DNA from: Diphasiastrum complanatum
Taxonomy: Eukaryota > Streptophyta > Lycopodiopsida > Lycopodiales > Lycopodiaceae
Direction: 5' to 3'
Assembly: GCA_029204225.1 (NCBI GenBank)
Contig: CM055092.1
Coordinates: 68,476,821-68,540,820, forward strand
DNA: 64,000 nucleotides
The notes beneath the pieces were generated by a model that worked only from the letters and a program-made list of their open reading frames with translations, searched no databases and had not been told where the DNA came from. A program made the position numbers and the translations under genes. This document shows, in pieces, positions 24,331 through 34,647 of this stretch (its first letter is position 1; every line of letters begins with the position of its first letter).

Positions 24331-24476
24331 CTCTAGAGTTTTTTCTTTCTAGAAAGTCATTTTATCTCTCTAGATTTTATTGATCCCCAGGCTTCCTTTA
24401 ATCATGCCTAGATCGTGTGAGGTGATTGCACATCGATTTGAGCTCTCTGGACTCCGCTAGAACCGATCAAAGATTT

Positions 24477-25612
24477 TCAGCCATAGGAGCTTGGCGCCGG
24501 CTGGATTCTGGTCACAGTGGCGCCGGGAGGGGCGCCGGCGCCGTTGGCACCAGGAGCAGCAGGGGCGCTGCTGGCGCCGGGGACATAGCTGGTGCCGATG
24601 GCGCCGAAAGTAAAACTTGTAAAGGTAGCTTTACAACAACGACGATGACTATGAGAACTCAAGGCCTGGTGAGATGACTGGTGCTTCTTCGTAGATAGAA
24701 AGCACGGAATTTAGGTGGAAGCCATGGATTTTGTTTTCTAAGTGAGAAGCGGCTAAAAGGGACAGTAAAGAGCCAGCAGTGAACTGCTGCTTAGTATTGG
24801 CCTTAATAGCTCGTTTGAGCTCACCAGAAACAGTCTTGAACCAATTATATGGCTCAAGAGGGGCTTTGGCCAACTTGGTGTGGGACTCCACTATCCTATG
24901 GTGATGTGATGCGGTCTTTCCTGAGGTTGCCAACCATCAGGAAGTTGTTCAGTAGCTGGGCAGCAGCGTGGATTGAAGGCTCAATGATGGCTTCCATAAG
25001 GTAGTCGTCATTGGTCCAGTGCAGATCGTTGGTGAGGTCAATATATTGCTTGATGGCCTGTTTGGCATGCTTGTGATTGGGTGAGGCCTGCGTGCCGGAT
25101 GCTATACCTAGCTGCAAGGGTGGCCTCAGTGACGCGCACCTTGTGTGTGGCTCCCTGGAAATTGATATAAAATTTAGATTTCTCTTCCTTCTATGTACTG
25201 AAGGCAAGAGGATAAATTCCATATTGATGTGACCACAAAAGTCTCTCTCATGAATACCCATTGCAGTGAGCAGAGGCTCCGCAAGGGTCATCCACTGAGT
25301 GACCATGCTTGTGCTAGGAAGGATCATGATGTCCATTGCAGATGGGACATCACGATGGATAGTATAGCGTGGAGACTGGGAAGTATTAGTAGAAGACATG
25401 ATGATCAGAAAGGAAATATAAAACGCGTAAAAGTGTCTCAGAAAGCAATGTAGAAATTTTGGAAGGCTTTGGTCGCAGTAAAAATTCGCAAGAGCTTCGC
25501 TAGCACAAGTGAGGAATGAATCGAATTCAGTCAACTTATAGGTGAATTTGGTGGGTCCATTACACTGAATACTAGTTTGGCTGATCAGTTCTGAACAAAA
25601 ATTTGCAGGCAT
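24477..25612 (-). pseudogene. Unnamed Gypsy 3' ORF 1 (between integrase and ORF with coiled coil)
   Basis: A coding region of about 1.1 kb broken by two apparent frameshifts (near 24915 and 24655). The first part (25612-24896) contains MDIMILPSTSMVTQWMTLAE, MGIHERDFCGHINMEF, KQAIKQYIDLTNDLHWTNDD and IIEPSIHAAAQLLNNFL. The second (to 24680) contains EPYNWFKTVSGELKRAI and SLLSLLAASHLE. The last part is a Gly/Ala/Pro linker encoded by GGCGCC-rich DNA. There are no obvious transmembrane segments apart from one hydrophobic stretch (FLRHFYAFYISFLIIM) just before a methionine that may be the true start (near 25400). I recognise no family. Confidence 0.5.
24486..24610 (-). repeat. GGCGCC-rich repeat encoding a Gly/Ala/Pro linker
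   Basis: The hexamer GGCGCC and its near variants recur about seven times in 125 bases. The reading frame gives GASSAPAAPGANGAGAPPGA. It is the most GC-rich part of an otherwise AT-rich window. Confidence 0.8.
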
Positions 25613-26197
25613 GTACAGTACTGTGATAATAGGGTATAAAAATCTCGGTGAAGGTTTCTAGGGATCTTCAGGCGAACGTTTTCCAGGCCTGGCGAAGGAT
25701 GAACCTTCGCCCAGGAGGGTCCTTCGCCCAGGTATCGTCATAAATGTATTTTTCCAAGACTTGAACCTATGGACAATCTAATTTTGACATTTTAAGATCA
25801 TCTAACAGGTCGGTGAAGGTTAATAATGAGGTTAAGATGCTCGGCGAAGGTTCCCAAAATGGCATATCACTGATCCTTCACCGGACTTAAAAACTGGGGT
25901 TTTTTGGACAAGAACCTTCGCCCACCTCAAATTAGCTAAATCTAGATTGGATGTACAGTCTGAAAGCTCAACGGAGGTTTCTGGTACTGAATAGGCTAAA
26001 TCTGACCAAAACAGTGATTTTTTAAGTCTTTTTCCATCAAAAAATTATGGTGCTTCCTTTTCCTATACTGATGACTTTCTGACTTTTGCTCATCAATCTT
26101 TTCTCAGTTTGATATATATATAAATTTTTTAACTGTCGTTTTCCAAAAACTCAGCAAATTAAGTATTGAAAAACAAAAAATTGAAAAACCATTAAGA
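25613..26197 (-). other. G1 spacer with repeated CCTTCGCC/GGCGAAGG motif
   Basis: A non-coding stretch between integrase and the extra reading frames. The octamer CCTTCGCC or GGCGAAGG, exact or with one change, occurs about eight times between 25645 and 25925 in both orientations, for example GATGAACCTTCGCCCAGG at about 25700. The same motif marks the Gypsy leaders at 43165-43828 and 61529-62490. The right half (26000-26197) is AT-rich without features. Confidence 0.6.
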
Positions 26198-27102
26198 TCA
26201 GACTTGTTGAACTGGCAGAGCAGGCTGCCAAAACTTGCGTAAGCGGCTGTCATTCACCGGAGTATCAAATCGTTTTCCATCCAAGTGCTCAAGAATTATT
26301 GCACCATAGTTCAAGATTTCCTTCACTTTATATGGGCCTACCCCGGTAAACTTCAACTTGCCCTTGATCAGCTTGGTTTTGTACATTAATGCAAGATCTC
26401 CTGCTTTCAAATCTTTTTTGTGCAATCGGCGATCGTGCCATGCCTTGCGGTGGGCTTTCTCTGCTGCTATGGCATGAACTGCCATCAATCGGGTTTCACA
26501 CAATTTGTGCAACACTTCATGACGGAGTTGTAAAGACGTATCATCATTTAATCGTTCTGTGGCCGCTATGTGTAAAGATGGGATTAAAAATTCAATCGGC
26601 ATAACAACATCATGACCATAATCCAGTTAAAAAGGTGTTTGATTTGTACTATTTTTGTAAGCAGTTCTGAATGCCCATAATGTTGCATACAGTTTATGTT
26701 CCCAATCAGACCGACTCCCCCTTTAACTGTCTTTGTCATAATGGTGCACAGAATCTTATTGGAAGATTCAGCTTGGCCATTCCCTCTGGAATAGTAGGGA
26801 GTACTTAATTTGTGTAACAAAAAAATCTTCCAGTAAACACTTTATTGTTTGATTAACAATGTACCCCGGTCACTGACAATCTCGATCTAAAATCCAAATC
26901 TGATTATAATATTTTCATATAGAAACTTGGCCGTAGATTTCGCATCAGCAACTTTGACAGCTTTGGCTTCAACCCACTTGGTCATGTAATCAGTTGCTAC
27001 GATAATGTATCGAGCCTGAGATCCTTGCGCGACAGGGTGAATAGGTCCAACATAATTCAGTCCCCATTTTTCAAACGGTGCTTGCGATAAAATCGGATGC
27101 AA
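26198..27102 (-). pseudogene. Gypsy G1 integrase core and C-terminal domain
   Basis: On the minus strand: the core starts APFEKWGLNYVGPIHP with the first catalytic aspartate position reading asparagine (usual form WG.D..GP, near 27030). YIIVATDYMTKWVEA follows with an aspartate. After a decayed stretch comes STPYYSRGNGQAESSNK with the catalytic glutamate (about 26775), then a C-terminal part (26602-26198) with AWHDRR, GDLALMY and LKFTGVGPYKV, the typical Gypsy integrase tail. No chromodomain is visible. Stops and frameshifts at 26886, 26820-26830 and 26630 break it. Confidence 0.87.
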
Positions 27103-28010
27103 GGGTTCATAGTTATGTCGAGTAGGCCGTCGTGCTCGCTGGCAACATCACATGTCTGAATAAAATTTTCTGTGTCCTTGTGAAGCGTAGGCCACCAACA
27201 ACCTGATTGTAAAAGTTTGCAAACAGTAATATCTATAGAGAAGTGTCCTCCACTCATGCCATCATGTGAAAACATGATTAAATCTAGTACTTCATGCGGT
27301 AAAACACACCTTCGTAAAATATTATCTGATCCATGACGATACAATTGTCCTGCAATTAATTGATAAGGTTGAACCTTATGAATCAATTGTCTCTTCTGTA
27401 CTTTTGTCAGGGAGTCATTTGGTTGTCCTAGCATCAAGTACTCAACAATATCTGCTGCCCACTCAGGTACTGCTTCAACATAGAATAACGCAGCATCTGG
27501 CAGTTCATCATTCACTTCAGTGTTAACTGGTGCGGATTCGATTCGCGAAACGTGATCGGCTAGATAATGTCGTTTCCCGTTTCGAACTACAATTCGAAAG
27601 CCAAATTCAGTCAATAACAATAACCATCTTGCAATACGTCCAGTATTGCACGTCTTGTTTACCAAGTAAAGTAACGGTTGATGATCCGTATAAAATGCAA
27701 AGTGCATTTCCATGAGGTAGTGACGAAATTTTCGAATAGAAAAAATCATGGCCAATGCCTCACGTACTGTAGTTGAATAATTCTTTTCTGGATCTGTAAG
27801 CTGTCTGCTTGCAACTCATATAGGATAATCTTTCTTATAGTCACCTGGCTGTGTCAAAAATGATCTAATGGCATATTTGAAGCATCCGTATGAACATAAA
27901 ATTCTATCGTCCAATCTGGAGAATGTAGTATTGGTGATGAAGTTAATGCTTTTTTTAATTTTTCAAAGGCTTCTAACGCTTCTACTATCCAAATAGGAAC
28001 AATAATCAGT
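27057..28010 (-). pseudogene. Gypsy G1 RNase H and integrase zinc domain
   Basis: Reading from about 28000: FEKLKKALTSSPIL, YVHTDASN with the catalytic aspartate, then after a frameshift and a stop LTDPEKNYSTTVREALAM, FAFYTDHQPLLYL and TGRIARW, all classical Gypsy RNase H. The integrase HHCC-type zinc domain follows (SHDGMSGGHFS … TCDVAS, with the second cysteine lost). RT is missing to the right, where the sequence runs straight into an LTR remnant at 28036. Confidence 0.88.
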
Positions 28011-28037
28011 TTGTATATAGGTCAGTTTGTATATAGG
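28006..28037 (+). repeat. 16-bp tandem duplication at deletion junction
   Basis: TCAGTTTGTATATAGG occurs at 28006-28021 and 28022-28037, exactly between the RNase H fragment and the LTR remnant. Short tandem filler like this is common at repaired double-strand breaks. Confidence 0.85.
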
Positions 28038-28122
28038 TTGGACTTACACACACAGGGTGCCAAATCCCTCTCACTTATTAACTAGGGTTAGGGTTGCCTT
28101 GGGATACGCAAACCCTCCAACA
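28036..28122 (-). repeat. 5' LTR remnant of G1 (family C)
   Basis: 87 bases matching the outer end of family-C LTRs (GGTTGGACTTACACA … CCCTCCAACA). The rest of the LTR was deleted. The outer end still borders CATGT. Confidence 0.92.
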
Positions 28123-29300
28123 CATGTCAAAATAAGCACAACGAATATGAGACAAAGTTGTGATGGAGTGTCCCATGACACTACCTCGCGCAAGCAACTA
28201 CTCCACTCATTCGCGTCATTTATCAAAAGTCTGTGTCTGCAAGCATTTCTAAATGACTGAAACAACTCACCATCAGTCGTGCACAAGTCTTCAAAGTTGG
28301 TTGCACCTCTGACATGAGCCAAAAGAACTCACATATAGAACCTCTCCCCTTCGGAGGGGTGTACAAAATACATGCAACCAATGGCAGGGGTCGTCTGCAT
28401 GTTGATTCGACGAATCCACCTACGCGTTCTCTTGTTGTACCAATACCACCTCGGCAAGTCCTGGTACAACAACTCTTGAGCCTCCGAATCACCACTTATG
28501 TTCAGCTCAAATAATGTTATCAAAGTGGCACCTTGCCCATCTACAACCTCCTCTAAATCCACTCCCTCACTGAAGTACATCAATTCTTGTCCAGGGAGAT
28601 GAACTGCCAACCGGGTCACCACGGGCTTAGGAGCACCCATAGAAAGCCCCAACAATCGCCAACATGACTCACTGGCTGACAAGTATCAAGCATTAAAAAA
28701 TTTCTCTATCTCATCCACCCGTCCAGATGTCTGACCACTACTCTCTACAGCCCCCGTCGTAATCATATCAGGTCTCATTGTTTGTGAGAACATTGAATTG
28801 CCTGCTCACTCTACTCTGCAAACAACCTGATACTATGTGGAGACGCATTCCTTTGTGATGTTCTCCCGCATGATCCACGCAACCTTCTTAAAATGTTGCG
28901 CAAATGGACTCACATCCACCATCATGCTCTACAAGACAGAGAGAACATCATGCCTAAGCTTGGGATTCAGAGATAATCTTTGATCCACCTGCAAATCATC
29001 ACCATCCATGAAGTATGCGCCATCTACGGAGTTGGAGATGGATCTATCCAGATTCACCCCAAGAGATGTGAATGTCAATGAGTTATTGTAACCCTGAATG
29101 TTCTTTCTAAAATGAACTCCCGAGTCATCGGAGGATGTGTACAAATGAAATAGCTCAAAAGGCGGCGATGGCATCAAAGGCAAACGCACCTTGCATTTCA
29201 TTCAACAGAAACGACTATTCCTTTCTGCTTTCTATTGCAAGGCCAAACAACAACCACATGCAAACTCTATCCATTCCAAATTATGATGGGATGGATTCAG
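28123..29300 (-). pseudogene. Helitron Rep-Hel protein, N-terminal half
   Basis: From about 29270 downward: a cysteine-rich start (FACGCCLALQ), then KCKVRLPLM, FRKNIQGYNNSLTFTSLGVN (Helitron-like N domain, about 29130), ACDRL-like and MMVDVSPFAQHFKKVAW (about 28900), SASESCWRLLG (about 28675), VHLPGQELMYFSEG, LPRWYWYNKRTRRW, IGCMYFVHPSEGERFYM and VRGATNFEDLCT, and finally WSSCLREVV and QLCLIFVVLIL at the Gypsy insertion. This is the conserved order of plant Helitron Rep-Hel proteins before the PIF1 helicase, which continues at 20441. Several stops (29195, 28920, 28825, 28690) show it is dead. Confidence 0.88.
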
Positions 29301-29783
29301 GAGCCCCCTTGAAGCCTACACAGATGCGGATTGGGCAAGACAAGTCGACACCATAAAATCAACGTCTAGATTTGTATTTTCACACAACCAAGGCCCAATC
29401 TCATGGAACAGCCGGAAGTAGACCTCAGTTGCATTTTTATCAATGGAATCCGAATACATAAATGCAACCAAAGAGGCGATCTGGCTAAGGCAACTGCTTG
29501 CAAACATCAACCTTGCACAAACACTTCCTACAACAATCTATTGTGACAATCAAAGCACAATAGCGTTATCTCTCAGTCCGAGATTTCACTCTCGAAGCGA
29601 ACATATCGAAATCAAGTATCATTATCTCAGAGAGAAAGTGCATAGCAAGGAAGTAGCATTAATTTTCTGCAAAACAAATTACATGGCAGCAGATTACTTC
29701 ATAAAGACTCTATCAAAGGAGCAACATCTCAGATTTAATGATATGTTAAATCTGAAGATCAAGGTTTTTCAGGATCCACATTA
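29296..29783 (+). pseudogene. Copia-5 RNase H, 3' end of polyprotein
   Basis: AYTDADWARQVDT, ISWNSRK, then MESEYINATKEAIWLRQLL, IYCDNQSTIAL, HSRSEHIEIKYHYLRE and ADYFIKTLSKEQH form a well-preserved copia RNase H running to the terminal stop just before the polypurine tract. One stop (TAG after NSRK, near 29418) interrupts it. Everything upstream of RNase H is missing and the Helitron N-terminus abuts directly. It was the last protein segment of an element carrying the family-A LTR. Confidence 0.9.
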
Positions 29784-29791
29784 AGGGAGAG
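29783..29791 (+). other. Copia-5 polypurine tract
   Basis: AAGGGAGAG directly precedes the LTR start TGTTAGATT. Confidence 0.85.
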
Positions 29792-30610
29792 TGTTAGATT
29801 TCTTATGCTCAGCCTTAAACAAATCGTTCAAGTAATGAGCATTCTGAAAATCGAAGGTCGACTAGATGTTTCGGACCTTCACATTTTTCTCTTTGAGATT
29901 TTTGTGCCTTAAACATTTTTTAAGACATCTTTGTCTTTTTTGTCTTTTTTGCACCCTACAAAAAATGCGACACAGTGGCCAAAATGCCTTGGAATCCATT
30001 TCAGGACCACCTTCGCCTTTTTCGTCTTTTTCGCACTTTCGCGAAATATGTAACACAGTGGCCAGAATGCCTTGAAATCCATTTCAAGACCACCATCGCC
30101 GTTTTCGCATTGTTCTTGCCTTCGCTCTAGAGGCACCTTCGGGTTTTACATACCTTCAGTCTAAGGGCACCTTCGGGTGTTTCGGGTCTTTCCAACAGTG
30201 GCATACCAACGTTGCCAAACTTATCATCAACCCTAGGATCGCTAAATATCCCAAGGGCGGTTACCCACTTTGTACATATACAAAGACTGGCGTAAATAGC
30301 ATTCAATGCTTGTAAGATATTTTTTGAAGACACTTGTAAATATATACTACTAGCTGAATCAAGCAATGCAAGTGTTATTTTTCAATCAAAGTTATATGTA
30401 GCCAGTGTTATCATGCTCAGCAAGCTAAAGTTATTACTTTAAGCCATTGTACTCATTGTTGATATTAATCAGAGTGCAATTTTTGTCTCACTACTGTATT
30501 GTTCATTTGCGCAATTTGTATGAATCATTCTTCTTGAATATTAATGTTGCTAACTGTTGCGTTTCCATTCTTACACGCCTACGCTCAAAGCTTCGAGCTT
30601 CCGCTGGCGG
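29792..30610 (+). repeat. Family-A LTR (3' LTR of Copia-5)
   Basis: The most complete family-A LTR, matching 4185-4357 plus 8059-8345 and, on the other strand, the right end of the window. Its last roughly 30 bases (to CCGACA) are missing. An 83-base tandem duplication lies inside (about 29968-30125). TAAATATATACTAC near 30333 is a possible TATA element. Confidence 0.88.
29968..30125 (+). repeat. Tandem duplication within family-A LTR
   Basis: Two imperfect units of about 80 bases share ACACAGTGGCC, AATGCCTTG, AATCCATTTCA and CCACC(T/A)TCGCC. Confidence 0.8.
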
Positions 30611-30739
30611 TCATCCCCATGTTTTACCACACAGTGCCCGAGCTTTGATAATAGCTACAAAGGCTTGGAATCCCGTGAACGAACAGTATCCGATATGCCT
30701 GTGCCGCAGGCTAAGCACATCTATTGCCTCCAACGATCC

Positions 30740-30874
30740 AGCTTTCAGGAAGTTCAGGAGCCTCCAATGATCTAGCCTTCAGGAGCCTCCAATAATCCAA
30801 CCTTCATTCAGGAGCTCCAGCATCGAGCCTCCAATGATCCAGAAATCTAGCCTAGTATCTCGATCCAAAAATTC

Positions 30875-30928
<54 letters not shown>
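30740..30928 (+). repeat. Short tandem repeats and (GA)n
   Basis: AGGAGCCTCCAATGATC-like units recur at about 30755, 30783 and 30815. A pure (GA)n tract fills 30877-30928. Confidence 0.8.
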
Positions 30929-30931
<3 letters not shown>

Positions 30932-30951
30932 GCAAACATGAAAGAGAATAA

Positions 30952-31037
30952 GTGGCCCGTTACATTCATTATGAGATGATAAGGTTAATAAATGGTGGCC
31001 CGTTACATTCATTATGAGGTGATAAGGTCAATAATTG
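30952..31037 (+). repeat. 43-bp direct tandem duplication
   Basis: Units 30952-30994 and 30995-31037 begin GTGGCCCGTTACATTC and differ at four or five positions. Confidence 0.92.
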
Positions 31038-31069
31038 GCCGGTGTATATGCATGTATGGTGTAAGAGTA

Positions 31070-31164
31070 CCCATGCATCCTCATCCCCATACATGAATCT
31101 TCTTTTTTTAGTTTTTAGTTTAATAAAAGGGTATGCATGGGTGAGGGGAGGAGGATGCATGGGT
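31070..31164. repeat. Imperfect inverted repeat
   Basis: ACCCATGCATCCTCATCCCC (31070-31089) pairs with 31145-31164 with one mismatch. The loop is about 55 bases and A/T rich. It could be a small MITE-like hairpin, but no target duplication is evident. Confidence 0.5.
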
Positions 31165-31239
31165 GCACCCATACACATGGGCAAACCTATACAATATAGT
31201 CCAGTCATCATTATGTGGAAAAAGACTTGAGACAAGTGG

Positions 31240-34200
31240 ACCAGATGTGAACAGACATAAGTCTCTACGTAACTTCATTTGTCTCATTGCATCATTACAC
31301 TATTTCTCTACTACATGCTTAGCGTGTTTTGTTTCCCTCCCTCTGATGTCTCGAATGAATATTGTGTGCTTTGATCTCCAACAGTAGATATCTGTGTGCA
31401 TGTCTCATGCGTAAGTACTTGTGTCTCATAACTCTGACCAATCGTAAGCTGCTCGGGGGTTTGAAGCCTCAGTCGACATATATGTGGTTGTTTCTTAGCT
31501 GTCTTGAATTGCCTGTGATATGGGGAGGTTGAAGTAGGACCAGAGAAGCATATTAAAGATGTGGCTGCCTGGCTAGAGAAAAGTCTATTAAAAATTCTCA
31601 TCTGTAACCGCCATGCAGGGAATAGGCATGATATTGGGCTAAAAGCAGAAACTGCAGTATCTCACCTTGTAAATACTCAATTAACAAGCTGTGAAATGTA
31701 AATGCAGTGTTCTGCTATTGGAAATATACTGGTGTACACAGATCTTGAAATACATATGAAAAAGTATGAAAGAGATTATGCTAACAAATGAGCTAATATT
31801 GGAAGGCCAAAGAGGTAAATTGATCCAACTAAACATACAAAAACTGATGAAAATTTGTGGGATTGGATAAACAAGTTATAAAGAGATATGGCTGTGCCCT
31901 GCTGTAGGAAGAACAGTGATGTAAACATCCTCTATAGAGTGCTCAAAAGGAATGGTATTGGAAGCTTGGAAAAGAAAACCTAGAGCTTTAGCTTCTGATG
32001 AGAAATTTCACAAAAGGATACAAAATTATGAAGTGTCACAAACTCAAAAAAAATTGGAAACCTCGGTATAACCCGACTTCTAGTGATCCAGTGAAGAGTT
32101 GTAAAGTGCATTTGAAATGTCCCATTGTAGAAGTTAGTGGTGTAAAATCTCCCTTAAAACTACGATGGTCATGACCTTAAAAAACTGGAACAACTCAAAC
32201 TTCTAGCACTCTACTTTTTAGAACCTGATTAAGAAAAGCCTTTACATTGCCTATGACAAATTAATGAGAGGAAGCGAAAAATAAAAACATGGGTCTTCTC
32301 CCAAACCTCTGAAACCAGAGTCTATGAATTCTAGTTTACAACAGAGATGGAGATATAATAGGAAGTGGATCCCAACCAGTCTCTGGCAAAAGAGTGCTGT
32401 AATACCACTATGATATATGAGCTTTGCCAATCATTTCTGGATTGAGAGACAAGGAATTGGATCCCAACCAGTCTTTGCCAAGAAAGTGTTGTGATACCAT
32501 TATATGAGCTTTGCCAATCAATTCTGTATTGAGAGATGCTTATTGACTTGGTTAGTCCAGGAGTTTTCTCTTAGGAAACATAATCTGTATTATAGCTCAT
32601 CGCTGTGCTTGAATACGTCGTGGAGGGTGGGGGAAAGAACATAGACATCGCAGGACCAGAGACAAGGGCTTGCGGTTACTGGAGGAGCCCGTGATAGGAA
32701 ATTGCTTGTGGGATAGAAAGCAGCTGCAGAAGCTGCAAAGAATGGGTCTCCCAGGGAATCTTGAATGTTGACTCAAAGTGATGAAGAAGGCCAGACGTTA
32801 CTTGGGTATTCGACTAACCAGTTCTGCTATAATTTATTTCACTTGGCAAACTACAATGGCTAGTTCACCATTTTTGCAGGAACATCTAAGCACATGATTC
32901 TGTCCAGTTTTTGCTGTATTTCTATTTGTGAATAAAGTGAAGATACCCACTATTTCGGCATAAAATTGGCTTCATTCTGCTGTTTTTAGTGGGATTTACA
33001 CTATTATTTCGCTCACTGTCATAGTACTTGCTGCTACAATGGAATATAAAGAAAAGGTTGGCTGTCCTTGTCACGAGGTAGTGAGGGCATTGACAACATT
33101 GGAACATTTTGACGGGCTTACAATCCATGACTGCAGACCATAAGGGTTGACATCTATATTGTGAAATTTCAGTGAAATGGCATGCTGTGGATCTTAGAAG
33201 GCCGTTCCGAGCCAAAAGAGTCGGAACATCCTTGTACGTTCCGAAACGTACCGGGTCGGAACGAGTTTATTTAGGCGCCAGCTCACGCCACGCTCTCCAT
33301 CGCGACACCTTCTCCGTACCATACCTTCTCCGACCTTTCCTTTGCTGCCATTCGAATTTCGGTTGAAGTTGATGAGATTCGGTTGGTGGCAGCCGAAGAC
33401 TCGGTTGATGCATAAGTGTCAAGTTGATCGTAATCTCCATTTCCCCTCGGCTGATCCCCTCGCTTCACACCCCCTCGGCTGATTCCCCCCTCCCGCGCCA
33501 CCCATACTCTCTCCGATCTCTCTCTCCGAACCCCCTTCCTTTTTCTCCTTCCCGAGACTTCATGGCCACTTTCGAAATATTTGTCATAAGATTCCAAAGG
33601 GAATATCCTTCGGTCCCTATCCCCACTTATGTGCTCGAAAAAAATATTTTTTCCGGTTTTGTTTCTTTTTTTCTTACAGTTTGTGTTTTTTCCTCGAGCA
33701 CATGGGAGATTCATCCATGCAACCAAAAGAAAAAAAATATCATCAAATTCCAAGATTTTTTACGGTTTTAGTTTCTTCAACCGTCGAATGGTTCATGAAA
33801 ACCAAAAATTTTGTTGTAGGTCCCCTTTTCTAAGTTTAACACAATTTCCTTTTGAGTGGGTACTTGAAAAGGTTTGTCCTAAGAAGATTCTTTCCAAAAC
33901 TTTTAAAATCAAGGTATTAAAAATAAAATCACACTTTTGCATGAAATTAATTTTTTAAGTGCAGGCTTTTTGACTTTTTAAAATCCTTGAAATGCACATA
34001 CCATATTTTCAAAAATACATTAGTAAGAAACTATACAATTATGTGCATTGCAAATTTGATATTGTTTTAAAAAATATCACCATCAAAAAATGAACTTAAA
34101 ATGCATATAGCTAATGTACTCTTCGTTGAGATTTTGTTATATGTACGGCATAAATAATTAAAACAACTCATATTTTAATTGTCACATTTAGATATTTTCA

Positions 34201-34640
34201 ACACTTTATAATGATGTATTAGATTGCATAAAAAGTATCCAATAAAAAATTTTCATAACAAATTAATTTATCTAAACGCAGAATAATAGTGCATAAAACA
34301 TAACTTTTTATAAATCTAAGAATAAGCTCATGAAGCATAATATCTCAAATATATCTTTTGAATCTCACAAAAATTAAATCTTGATTTCCAAAATTTGGCA
34401 CTTGCCATTCAAATATAAGTATCCAATAACATAAGGTTCCTGCCAATAACATTTATGTCTGCCAAACAATATCCAGCTACATATTTTCCCTAAAGTATCA
34501 AGCAATATCTAGCAACATATCCGGTAATGCCTTCTCGGCTTATTAAGAGGCTTGTCCCTCTTCAACGACATCAGTAGCCCTCTCAGTGCAATCTTTGTGG
34601 GGGCTCAATAATATCATCTCTCAACCCAACTAGCTCCCCT
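31240..34640. other. Long stretch without a recognised gene
   Basis: No conserved domain on either strand. Contents are a 92-base tandem duplication at 32361-32535, a CT-rich island at 33420-33560, and very AT-rich sequence from 33900 to 34520. The frame beginning at ATG 33562 (MATFEIFVIRFQREYPSVP) follows a CT-rich leader and could be a first exon, but nothing supports it further. The opposite strand gives a 156-codon low-complexity frame of equal weight. Confidence 0.4.
32361..32535 (+). repeat. Tandem duplication of about 90 bp
   Basis: Units at 32361-32452 and 32453-32535 share TGGATCCCAACCAGTCT, GATACCA, TATATGAGCTTTGCCAATCA and TATTGAGAGA. Confidence 0.88.
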
Positions 34641-34647
34641 TCTTCAT

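Larger units (their letters stand above)
20442..28122 (-). mobile_element. Gypsy G1 inserted in the Helitron, with extra 3' reading frames
   Basis: A 7.7-kb minus-strand Gypsy element with a CATGT target duplication. From right to left: 87-base remnant of the 5' LTR (28036-28122), RNase H, integrase, a 0.6-kb spacer, two extra decayed reading frames (25612-24480 and 23451-21409), a purine tract (GGTGGGGGATAC on the minus strand) and a complete 3' LTR. The rest of the 5' LTR, primer site, leader, gag, protease and RT are deleted. The position of the extra frames 3' of integrase is like the env-like frames of some plant Gypsy lineages, but I recognise no known family in them. Confidence 0.88.

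Noticed and set aside
33283-33753. 156-codon minus-strand Arg/Glu/Gly-rich frame
   Set aside because: Low-complexity product of a CT-rich plus-strand tract. No family resemblance, and a plus-strand frame there is equally plausible.
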